Origin: Lachnospiraceae bacterium
Lineage (GTDB): Bacteria; Bacillota; Clostridia; Lachnospirales; Lachnospiraceae
DNA: 7,679 nt
Assembly (NCBI GenBank): GCA_024691145.1
Contig: JAILNW010000424.1
Location: 1-7,679 of the forward strand
Direction of reading: 5' to 3'
Below are positions 1 through 5,657 of the stretch, piece by piece. The position numbers and the translations under genes are program-made. Under the pieces are notes generated by a model. That model made no database searches and had not been told where the DNA came from. It was given only the letters and a program-made list of their open reading frames with translations. The stretch's first letter is position 1; each line of letters begins with the position of its first letter.

Positions 1-320
1 GTAAAGAAAAGGTTTGTGAGATAGGCAAGTATTCGGAAGCTGCAAAGTATTTTCCTAAAAGAATTAATACACAGATTGTTCAGGTACTTGATGAACATAA
101 TATTAAAGTTGAGATTTTTGAGAGAGGTGCAGGTTATACACTGGCCTCTGGAAGCAGCAGCTGTGCAGCAGCAGGAGCAGCTTGCAAACTTGGTCTTGTA
201 AAATCCCCTGTAAGTGTACACATGCCAGGAGGAATATTAGATATAGAAATTGATGATGACTATAATGTAAATATGACTGGTGATGTTGCTTATATTGGTG
301 AAATGAGCATGAATATATAA
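1..320 (+). CDS. dapF: Diaminopimelate epimerase family protein, C-terminal part (5' end outside the window)
   Basis: The reading frame is open from the window edge (first full codon at 3) to TAA at 318-320, giving 105 residues of the C-terminal lobe. DapF interconverts LL- and meso-diaminopimelate in the cytoplasm, for lysine and peptidoglycan synthesis, with two cysteines acting as acid and base. Visible family signs are FPKRIN, a substrate-binding Asn region; the FERGAGYTLASGSSSCAAAG block, matching the usual ERGxGETLACGxGACA; and the terminal GDVAYIGEM. The usual catalytic Cys of the ACG motif is Ser here (codon 147-149), while the Cys five residues later (162-164) is kept. The other catalytic Cys would lie upstream, outside the window. 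The family call is firm. The substrate is not: this may be a divergent paralogue such as another amino-acid epimerase or racemase. A promoter and hairpin start just after the stop. Confidence 0.88.
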   Translation, partial: KEKVCEIGKYSEAAKYFPKRINTQIVQVLDEHNIKVEIFERGAGYTLASGSSSCAAAGAACKLGLVKSPVSVHMPGGILDIEIDDDYNVNMTGDVAYIGEMSMNI

Positions 321-324
321 TTAA

Positions 325-353
325 TTGACAAAGCCTTCTTTAAATGATACATT
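325..353 (+). promoter_or_regulatory. Predicted promoter for the deformylase-like gene
   Basis: A perfect -35 TTGACA (325-330) is followed after 17 bases by TACATT (348-353), preceded by TG one base upstream (345-346), which makes an extended -10. Transcription would start near 360, about 24 bases before the ATG at 384. The -35 begins four bases after the stop of the upstream gene. The spacer holds the 5' arm of the hairpin at 330-380, so a transcript from this promoter would lack that arm. Confidence 0.55.
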
Positions 354-380
354 TATGATATGTACATTAAAGGAGGCTTT
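330..380 (+). terminator. Terminator-like hairpin whose 3' arm contains the deformylase ribosome binding site
   Basis: AAAGCCTTCTTTAA (330-343) pairs with TTAAAGGAGGCTTT (367-380): 14 pairs including one G-U, around a 23-base loop. A run of T (378-383) follows, so this looks like an intrinsic terminator for the dapF-like gene. The 3' arm includes AGGAGG (371-376), seven bases before the ATG at 384. Read-through RNA would therefore either terminate or hide this ribosome binding site in the stem. Confidence 0.6.
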
Positions 381-383
381 TTT

Positions 384-794
384 ATGGTTAAAAATATAGT
401 AAGAGATCCATTTTTTCTTCAGCAGAAATCAGAGCCTGCAACGGAAAATGATAAGCAGGTGGTTGAAGATTTAATTGATACATTGAAAGCTAATGAGGAC
501 AGATGTGTTGGTATGGCTGCCAATATGATAGGTGTTAAAAAACAGATAATTGTTGTAATGGCTGGTCCTTTTATATTGCCTATGATTAATCCTAAAATTA
601 CAAAAATGACTGGTAAGTATGAAACAGAGGAAAGCTGTTTGTCATTAGAGGGAGTAAGACCATGTGTACGCTATAAAGAGATAGAAGTAGAGTATCTGGA
701 TAAAAACTTTATGCCTCAGAAGGGCAAGTATAGTGGATTTACAGCACAGATAATACAGCATGAGATACAGCATTTTTCAGGTGAATTAATTTAA
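384..794 (+). CDS. def: Peptide deformylase family protein (short form)
   Basis: This 136-residue protein belongs to the metallohydrolases that remove the formyl group from the N-terminal Met of new proteins. The three family motifs are present in altered form: GMAANMIG (43-50) for GxxAxQxG, ESCLS (83-87) for EGCLS, and HEIQH (126-130) for HExxH. The metal ligands Cys85, His126 and His130 and the catalytic Glu127 are kept. The oxyanion-stabilising Gln of motif I is Met48. The protein ends six residues after HEIQH, so it lacks the C-terminal helix of E. coli-type enzymes. The ATG at 384 is preferred over an in-frame ATG at 360, because AGGAGG at 371-376 is ideally spaced for 384 and would lie inside the longer reading. 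Such short divergent copies occur in Clostridia beside a standard def; whether this one deformylates is not shown. Confidence 0.88.
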   Translation: MVKNIVRDPFFLQQKSEPATENDKQVVEDLIDTLKANEDRCVGMAANMIGVKKQIIVVMAGPFILPMINPKITKMTGKYETEESCLSLEGVRPCVRYKEIEVEYLDKNFMPQKGKYSGFTAQIIQHEIQHFSGELI

Positions 795-809
795 TGGAGG
801 TATATAGAA

Positions 810-845
810 TTAACGGACCAGATATTAAAATCTCTGGTCCGTTAA
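810..845. terminator. Shared hairpin terminator between convergent genes
   Basis: TTAACGGACCAGA (810-822) pairs perfectly over 13 bp with TCTGGTCCGTTAA (833-845) around a 10-base loop. It lies 15 bases after the deformylase stop on the plus strand and 3 bases after the stop of the small minus-strand gene. The T-tracts are weak on both strands, but position and stem strength support a bidirectional terminator. Confidence 0.7.
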
Positions 846-848
846 AAA

Positions 849-1049
849 TTATTTCTTGAATTTCTTCTCTACAACGTCACCAATTTTATCTTTAGCAACT
901 TCAACTGCTTTTTCGATTTTATCATCTGGTAAATCAATTCCTGTTGCTTTTTCAACTGCTTTAATAGGATCTTTCTTTAATTCCTTCTGAAAATCCTTGT
1001 CGTTCTTCACTTTATCAGTGATATCTGCAATATTCTTCTTAATATCCAT
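849..1049 (-). CDS. Small charged helical protein, function unknown
   Basis: This minus-strand gene encodes 66 residues from ATG at 1049-1047 (MDIKKN). An in-frame TTG at 1067 would add six residues. The ATG has only a weak GGGTG site; the TTG has AAAGGA about 12 bases upstream, so the start is uncertain. The protein is rich in Lys, Asp and Glu, has no Cys, no signal peptide and no membrane segment, and looks all-helical. The stretch FQKELKKDPIKAVEKATGID followed by LPDD (from about residue 20) resembles the conserved part of NHLP-type leader peptides, in which a hydrophobic position, a DP pair and a G-(I/V)-(D/E)-LP turn recur. No credible core peptide follows (the end is VEKKFKK) and no modification enzymes lie nearby. 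A good promoter upstream and a terminator downstream mark it as a real single-gene transcript. Confidence 0.75.
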   Translation of the reverse strand: MDIKKNIADITDKVKNDKDFQKELKKDPIKAVEKATGIDLPDDKIEKAVEVAKDKIGDVVEKKFKK

Positions 1050-1106
1050 GTGTACACCCGCTGTCAAAAGGACAGCTTATCCTTTCTCAAATATTTAAAC
1101 AAGTTC

Positions 1107-1135
1107 ATTGTAACACTAATTGGAAAATATTTCAA
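1107..1135 (-). promoter_or_regulatory. Predicted promoter of the small minus-strand gene
   Basis: On the minus strand, TTGAAA (1135-1130) and TACAAT (1112-1107) are separated by exactly 17 bases, close to the sigma-A consensus. Transcription would start near 1100. The region upstream of the -35 (1136-1171) is almost pure A/T and could act as an UP element. Confidence 0.7.
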
Positions 1136-1151
1136 TATACATCAATATCAA

Positions 1152-1171
1152 ATAAATTAATATAAATTAAT
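1152..1171. repeat. Tandem 10-bp A/T repeat in the divergent promoter region
   Basis: ATAAATTAAT occurs twice back to back (1152-1161 and 1162-1171), so the copies are one helical turn apart. It lies upstream of the minus-strand promoter and about 90 bases upstream of the guaA promoter. It may be an UP element or simply low-complexity sequence. Confidence 0.5.
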
Positions 1172-1258
1172 TTCCTTTCAGATGAATTGTATACGAAGTA
1201 AGTACAATATAAGTAGAAATATTATGCAAGTGGAGATTATTGCTTTTTTGTGAAACAC

Positions 1259-1287
1259 TTGATATATAACTGTTTATGTGGTATTAT
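1259..1287 (+). promoter_or_regulatory. Predicted guaA promoter
   Basis: TTGATA (1259-1264) and TATTAT (1282-1287) are 17 bases apart. Transcription would start near 1294, giving a leader of about 50 bases, too short for a purine riboswitch. The rest of 1068-1342 holds the divergent promoter and A/T-rich sequence; I see no gene there. Confidence 0.7.
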
Positions 1288-1342
1288 GATTAAATAGTGG
1301 AGAAATATTTATATTTTATATACATTTACGAGGAGTGATTTT

Positions 1343-2884
1343 GTGGATAAGGAATTAGTTATTGTTCTTGATTTCGGAGGACAGTATAATCAGCTGATAG
1401 CAAGAAGAGTAAGAGAATGTAACGTTTATTGTGAGGTGCACCCACATACTTTAAGTCTTGATAAGATTAAGGAGATGGCACCTAAGGGTATTATATTTAC
1501 TGGGGGACCTGCAAGTGTTTATGCAGAGGAGTCACCTAAGTGTTCTAAGGAGATTTTTGACCTTGGTATACCTGTACTTGGAATATGTTATGGTTCTCAG
1601 CTTATGTCTCATTTGCTTGGTGGTAAGGTTACTACAGCCAATGTAAGAGAATATGGTAAGACTACTATTTATGTAGATGACAGCTCTTTATTATTCAAGG
1701 GAGTTTCTAAGGAAACTATATGCTGGATGAGTCATACTGATTATATAGAGAAGGTGCCAGAGGGATTCAGAGTAACTTCTCATTCTGATGCATGTCCTAC
1801 AGCAGCTATGGAGAATGCTGAAAGAAAGTTATATGCAACACAATTTCATCCTGAGGTTATGCACACAGTTGAGGGAACTAAGATGCTTAGTAACTTCTTG
1901 TACAACGTGTGTGGATGTAAGGGCGACTGGAAGATGGATTCTTTCGTTGAGTCTTCTATTAAGAGTATTAGAGAGAAAGTTGGTAATGGTAAGGTTTTAT
2001 GTGCTTTATCAGGCGGTGTTGATTCTTCAGTTGCAGCAGTTTTATTATCTAAGGCAATTGGCAAACAGCTTACTTGTGTGTTCGTTGACCAGGGACTTCT
2101 TAGAAAGAACGAAGGTGACGAGGTTGAAGCTGTATTTGGACCAAATGGACCTTATGATCTTAACTTTATAAGAGTTAATGCACAGGAGAGATTTTATGAG
2201 AAGTTAAAGGGTGTTACAGAACCTGAAGCTAAGCGTAAGATTATCGGTGAAGAGTTTATAAGAGTTTTTGAAGAAGAGGCTAAGAAGATTGGTGCTGTTG
2301 ATTATCTTGTTCAGGGTACTATTTATCCTGATGTTATAGAGAGCGGACTTGGCAAGTCAGCAGTTATTAAGTCTCATCACAATGTTGGAGGTCTTCCTGA
2401 CTGTGTTGATTTTAAAGAGATTATTGAGCCGCTCAGAATGTTATTTAAGGACGAGGTTCGTAAGGCAGGTTTAGAGCTTGGTATTCCAGAGTATCTTGTT
2501 TTCAGACAGCCATTCCCAGGACCTGGTCTTGGTATAAGAATTATTGGAGAGGTTACAGCTGAGAAGGTTAGAATTGTTCAGGATGCAGATGCAATTTACC
2601 GTGAGGAAGTTGCTAAGGCTGGCTGGGATAAGAAGATTAACCAGTATTTTGCAGCTCTTACTAACATGCGTTCTGTAGGATGTATGGGTGATGAGAGAAC
2701 TTATGATTATGCTGTTGTTCTTCGTGCTGTTACAACTACTGACTTTATGACTGCAGAAAGCGCAGAGCTTCCTTGGGAGTTACTTGGTAAGGTTACAAGC
2801 AGAATTGTAAATGAGGTTAAGGGTGTAAACAGAGTACTGTATGACTGTACAGGAAAACCACCTGCAACAATAGAGATGGAATAG
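1343..2884 (+). CDS. guaA: GMP synthase (glutamine-hydrolysing)
   Basis: GuaA converts XMP to GMP with ATP and glutamine, the last step of guanine nucleotide synthesis in the cytoplasm. The 513 residues match the usual length. The N-terminal class I glutamine amidotransferase domain (about 1-190) has the nucleophile Cys82 in GICYGSQ and His169/Glu171 in FHPE. The ATP pyrophosphatase domain has the P-loop SGGVDSS (223-229). The C-terminal dimerisation domain ends in KPPATIEME, where many homologues have a Trp in place of the Met. The start is GTG at 1343, with GAGGAG (1330-1335) seven bases upstream. AAG is strongly favoured for Lys compared with the downstream genes, as expected for a well-expressed core gene. 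No clear terminator follows, so read-through into the next genes is possible. Confidence 0.99.
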   Translation: MDKELVIVLDFGGQYNQLIARRVRECNVYCEVHPHTLSLDKIKEMAPKGIIFTGGPASVYAEESPKCSKEIFDLGIPVLGICYGSQLMSHLLGGKVTTANVREYGKTTIYVDDSSLLFKGVSKETICWMSHTDYIEKVPEGFRVTSHSDACPTAAMENAERKLYATQFHPEVMHTVEGTKMLSNFLYNVCGCKGDWKMDSFVESSIKSIREKVGNGKVLCALSGGVDSSVAAVLLSKAIGKQLTCVFVDQGLLRKNEGDEVEAVFGPNGPYDLNFIRVNAQERFYEKLKGVTEPEAKRKIIGEEFIRVFEEEAKKIGAVDYLVQGTIYPDVIESGLGKSAVIKSHHNVGGLPDCVDFKEIIEPLRMLFKDEVRKAGLELGIPEYLVFRQPFPGPGLGIRIIGEVTAEKVRIVQDADAIYREEVAKAGWDKKINQYFAALTNMRSVGCMGDERTYDYAVVLRAVTTTDFMTAESAELPWELLGKVTSRIVNEVKGVNRVLYDCTGKPPATIEME

Positions 2885-2902
2885 TTTTGAAATAGATTTT
2901 TC

Positions 2903-2931
2903 TTACTATTATTCGCCCCGTCGAATATACT
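2903..2931 (+). promoter_or_regulatory. Possible promoter of the restriction-modification operon
   Basis: TATACT (2926-2931) is a good -10, but the element 17 bases upstream, TTACTA (2903-2908), is a weak -35. TATAAC (2935-2940) is an alternative -10 with no good -35. The weakness would suit a regulated promoter. The inverted repeat at 2910-2927 lies over the spacer and the start of the -10. Confidence 0.35.
2910..2927. repeat. Inverted repeat, candidate operator
   Basis: TATTCG (2910-2915) and CGAATA (2922-2927) form a perfect 6-bp dyad around CCCCGT. There is no T-tract after it, so a terminator is unlikely. Its place 44 bases before the HTH gene, overlapping the possible promoter, suggests a binding site for that protein. 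Confidence 0.4.
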
Positions 2932-2970
2932 ACATATAACGGTTAAAATGTGTTTTTTGAGGTGTAAGAA

Positions 2971-3159
2971 ATGGAATATATGACAGCAAACCAAGCATCA
3001 AAGAAATGGAATATTTCTCAACGAAGAGTGCAAATATTATGCTCTGAAGGACGAATACCTGGAGTCTTTAAACTTGGAGAAGCATGGGCAATTCCGGCTA
3101 ATACACAAAAGCCAGAAGATAAAAGACGAAAGGATGAGACTAACAATGAGAAAGTATAA
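2971..3159 (+). CDS. Small helix-turn-helix DNA-binding protein, candidate controller of the R-M operon
   Basis: The 62-residue protein starts at ATG 2971 with GAGGTG (2959-2964) six bases upstream. Residues 4-43 read as a MerR/excisionase-type winged helix-turn-helix: MTANQASKKWNISQRRVQIL is the helix-turn-helix, followed by the wing-like GRIPGVFKLGEAWAIP. The tail (44-62) is hydrophilic and rich in Lys, Arg and Glu. There is no effector domain, so it should act by binding DNA alone. Its last 14 bases overlap the first methyltransferase gene, so the two are probably translationally coupled. Small regulators at the head of type II R-M operons control expression so that methylation precedes cutting. 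Those classical C proteins are XRE-type, and this fold is different. Excisionases share the fold, but no integrase is in the window. Confidence 0.85.
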   Translation: MEYMTANQASKKWNISQRRVQILCSEGRIPGVFKLGEAWAIPANTQKPEDKRRKDETNNEKV

Positions 3160-4201
3160 TGTTATAGACCTGTTTTGCGGATGTGGAGGACTTTCTTATG
3201 GATTTGAACGAGCAGGTTTTAATGTTCTTCTGGGCATTGATAATGATGCAAAGGCACTTGAAACTTTTGAATTAAATCATAAGGGTGCAAAATCAATATG
3301 TGGGGATATTACACAAGTTCATTATGAAGAAGACATTAAACCGCTTATAGGCGACAAAATAATTGATGTTATTATTGGGGGGCCTCCTTGTCAGGGAATG
3401 TCACTTTCTGGACCAAGAAAGTTTGATGATCCAAGGAATAAACTTTATTTGTCATACATTAGATTAGTGGATGAAATTCGCCCTAAAATGTTTGTGATAG
3501 AAAATGTACCAGGGTTAGTGGGGCTTTTTGGTGGACAGATAAAAGATAGTATTATTGAAAAATTTACAGAAATGGGATATGACATTCAGTTTAAGATTTT
3601 ATGTGCATCGGAACACGGTGTCCCACAGAGTAGGAGAAGAGTCGTTTTTGTTGGAAGTAGGATAGGGGAGTTTGTATATCCTGAACCACAGACGGAAGAA
3701 GTAACCTGCATGATGGCATTGTCTGATTTGCCGCCTCTTGAATGTGAATTAGGAACAGATGTAATGCAGTATGAAACAGAAGCAATGAATCCTTATCAGA
3801 AGTTAATGAGAGAAAGATCTTCTGAGGTAAGAAATCATGTGGCAGCCAGTCACTCAGATCGAGTTCGAGAAATAATTTCACTTGTTCCAGATGGTGGGAA
3901 TTATAAAGATTTGCCAGAGGAATATGCACATACTCGAAACTTTCATGTTGCATGGACTAGATTTGCAAGTAATAAACCTGCGCCGACAATTGATACAGGG
4001 CATAGACATCATTTTCATTACAAATATAACAGAGTTCCAACGGTCAGAGAGTGTGCTAGATTACAATCATTTCCGGACGATTTTATTTTTCTTGGAAATA
4101 AAACACAACAGTTTAGACAGGTTGGAAACGCAGTGCCGCCAATTATGGCACAGAAAATTGCAAACAAGATTATAGAAACATTGGAGAAAAATAATGAGTG
4201 A
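3146..4201 (+). CDS. C5-cytosine DNA methyltransferase (first of two)
   Basis: The 351-residue enzyme transfers a methyl group from S-adenosylmethionine to carbon 5 of a cytosine in its target site. Motifs in order: I, DLFCGCGGLSYGF (8-20), binding the cofactor; IV, GGPPCQG (78-84) with nucleophile Cys82; VI, ENV (119-121); VIII, QSRRRVVFVG (161-170); IX, RECARLQSFP (301-310); X, QVGNAVPP (325-332). The region between VIII and IX (about 180-295) is the target recognition domain; I cannot read its specificity. The frame is open further upstream (to 3074), but ATG 3146 places motif I at the usual distance from the N-terminus. ATG 3134 is also possible; the AAAGG before it is too close to serve it and is about 11 bases from 3146. 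The gene overlaps the HTH gene by 14 bases and the nuclease gene by 8. Confidence 0.96.
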   Translation: MRKYNVIDLFCGCGGLSYGFERAGFNVLLGIDNDAKALETFELNHKGAKSICGDITQVHYEEDIKPLIGDKIIDVIIGGPPCQGMSLSGPRKFDDPRNKLYLSYIRLVDEIRPKMFVIENVPGLVGLFGGQIKDSIIEKFTEMGYDIQFKILCASEHGVPQSRRRVVFVGSRIGEFVYPEPQTEEVTCMMALSDLPPLECELGTDVMQYETEAMNPYQKLMRERSSEVRNHVAASHSDRVREIISLVPDGGNYKDLPEEYAHTRNFHVAWTRFASNKPAPTIDTGHRHHFHYKYNRVPTVRECARLQSFPDDFIFLGNKTQQFRQVGNAVPPIMAQKIANKIIETLEKNNE

Positions 4202-5657
4202 ATATAAAATCCCAGAGGAGTATTATTTTAGAATTCATCATGTAAGACCAAGATTCAAGGGCGACATAGAGAATGTTTTGATATATGTTGCTGAGGAATT
4301 GGCGCGTGTTGGGGAAAGACCGGTAGATGAATTTGTTCAAGCAGTCAATGAAGCACTCTTCCGTTATCCGGGAAATGCACATAGAGAGCTTAAGACAATT
4401 AATAACTGGAGAACTGAAATATCTGCATTGTTTGGCTTTATTGAGCATACAGAGACAACGGATAAGCCAGGAAGACGTGCTATTGAACTTGCAAACAAAC
4501 AGGATTTGGTAGAGAGTTTTAAAGTTTTTTTATACAACTTTCAATATCCGGGTGCACATATTAAACCGAAAAATGTATTAGAGCAAGTTGAGGCAGGTAT
4601 CAAGTTTAAGCCGGCACAGTATATTTTGCAATTACTGAGATTTGCAAATAGAGATGGTGGTAATTCTGTTGGACTTACAAAATTTGAAGTATGTCACTGT
4701 ATATTCAATGATCTTCGTGTGACAAGAGATGGCGAAGGTGTAGAGGCTACGTGGAATAGAATAAGCGAAAATCGTAAGAAACAAGTAGAATATGATCAAA
4801 CTGGTGATGTTGTAAGATATGCCGGCGATATTATTGATTATATGGAAATAGCAAATTTGTTAAAGACATATGATAGCAGAACATATTACTTAAATACGCT
4901 TGAAGAAGAGACAATTATTAAATTTTGTGAGTCTACAGAGTGGTTCTCGGAATATGATTTGATGATTAATAACAGATCGGGAAGTATTGAGGCAGTTAAA
5001 AGTTGTACAGCAGGATGGTTTGCGTATGTAAATAGAGATATTCAAGATACAGATTTTTCTACAGATATTCTTGCATATATTGCAAACGACGAAGAAGAAT
5101 TTAATGAGTTAAAGAAAAATTCAGGATCGGATGGTCGTCCTAATATTGCTGAGTTCCTTGATAGAGAAGAGGCGCTTCAGACAAGAGTTGAGACATATTT
5201 CGATAGCTTTACAACAAAAGATATTGGAGACATCGGTGAAGGCCTTGTTCATGGACATGAATGTATGAGAATTAAACTGGGTGGAAGAGAAGATCTGATT
5301 CATCTAATCAAAAGAATACCTACACAGTTTGCAGTTGGTTATGATATTAGTTCTGTTGAGTTGGATGAGAGAAAACGATATATAGAAGTTAAGACGACTA
5401 TCAGTTCAAAACCTCTTCATTTTAATAGAATACATTTGACAAAGAATGAATGGAACACTGCAAGTAGTACACATGATAGATATTATGTGTATAGATTGCT
5501 TTTAAGTAAAACAGAGAAAAAGTTGTTTTTACTACAGGATCCGGTTGGATTATATAAGGCAGATAAAATAGATATGGTACCAAGTGACGGAGCAGATATT
5601 ACATTTGATCCCTCTAAGGTTGGAGAATTCGAGGAGTTGTTAACATGGAAAAATTAA
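4194..5657 (+). CDS. Putative type II (probably type IIS-like) restriction endonuclease
   Basis: The 487-residue protein lies between two cytosine methyltransferase genes and overlaps both (8 and 13 bases). The C-terminal part (about 340-487) resembles DUF3883-type nucleases: a helix with Glu349 (IGEG), then GYD with Asp384, then YIEVKTT with Glu398 and Lys400, a PD-(D/E)XK core, then LTKNEWNTA and YYVYRL (405-435). The N-terminal half, recalled by eye, follows the recognition region of AlwI/N.BstNBI-type enzymes: ELANK (98-102), FLYNFQYP (112-119), FKPAQYILQLL (138-148), GLTKFEVCHCIF (160-171), and a helix-rich stretch ending in YYLN (231-234). These are probably winged-helix DNA-reading modules. 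It should cut unmethylated foreign DNA at or near an asymmetric site; nicking is possible if it acts as a monomer. ATG 4194 has GGAG seven bases upstream. The nuclease role is an inference from fold and context. Confidence 0.85.
   Translation: MSEYKIPEEYYFRIHHVRPRFKGDIENVLIYVAEELARVGERPVDEFVQAVNEALFRYPGNAHRELKTINNWRTEISALFGFIEHTETTDKPGRRAIELANKQDLVESFKVFLYNFQYPGAHIKPKNVLEQVEAGIKFKPAQYILQLLRFANRDGGNSVGLTKFEVCHCIFNDLRVTRDGEGVEATWNRISENRKKQVEYDQTGDVVRYAGDIIDYMEIANLLKTYDSRTYYLNTLEEETIIKFCESTEWFSEYDLMINNRSGSIEAVKSCTAGWFAYVNRDIQDTDFSTDILAYIANDEEEFNELKKNSGSDGRPNIAEFLDREEALQTRVETYFDSFTTKDIGDIGEGLVHGHECMRIKLGGREDLIHLIKRIPTQFAVGYDISSVELDERKRYIEVKTTISSKPLHFNRIHLTKNEWNTASSTHDRYYVYRLLLSKTEKKLFLLQDPVGLYKADKIDMVPSDGADITFDPSKVGEFEELLTWKN

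Noticed and set aside
360..383. Longer start for the deformylase-like gene (ATG at 360)
   Set aside because: The added codons cover the hairpin arm and the AGGAGG site that serves the ATG at 384, and the family N-terminus fits the shorter form.
1067..1085. Hairpin AAAGGA/TCCTTT before the small minus-strand gene as a translation switch
   Set aside because: Only six pairs with a seven-base loop, and the start codon it would control is itself uncertain.
1225..1254. Nine-codon leader peptide (ATG CAA GTG ...) upstream of guaA
   Set aside because: No ribosome site, upstream of the predicted guaA transcript start, and no attenuator structure follows.
1140..1342. Purine riboswitch upstream of guaA
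   Set aside because: The conserved loop sequences of the purine aptamer are absent, and the leader after the predicted start is only about 50 bases.
2707..2994. Minus-strand open frame of 95 codons across the guaA end
   Set aside because: It is antisense to guaA and has no recognisable protein features or ribosome site; a shadow of the coding strand.
3074..3145. Longer N-terminus for the first methyltransferase
   Set aside because: The extension lies wholly inside the HTH gene in another frame, has no ribosome site, and would place motif I unusually far from the N-terminus.
3591..3953. Minus-strand open frame of 120 codons within the first methyltransferase
   Set aside because: Antisense to a gene with all its motifs; composition is not protein-like and there is no initiation signal.
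4170..4448. Minus-strand open frame of 92 codons at the nuclease start
   Set aside because: Antisense to the methyltransferase-nuclease junction, with no ribosome site and no family signs.
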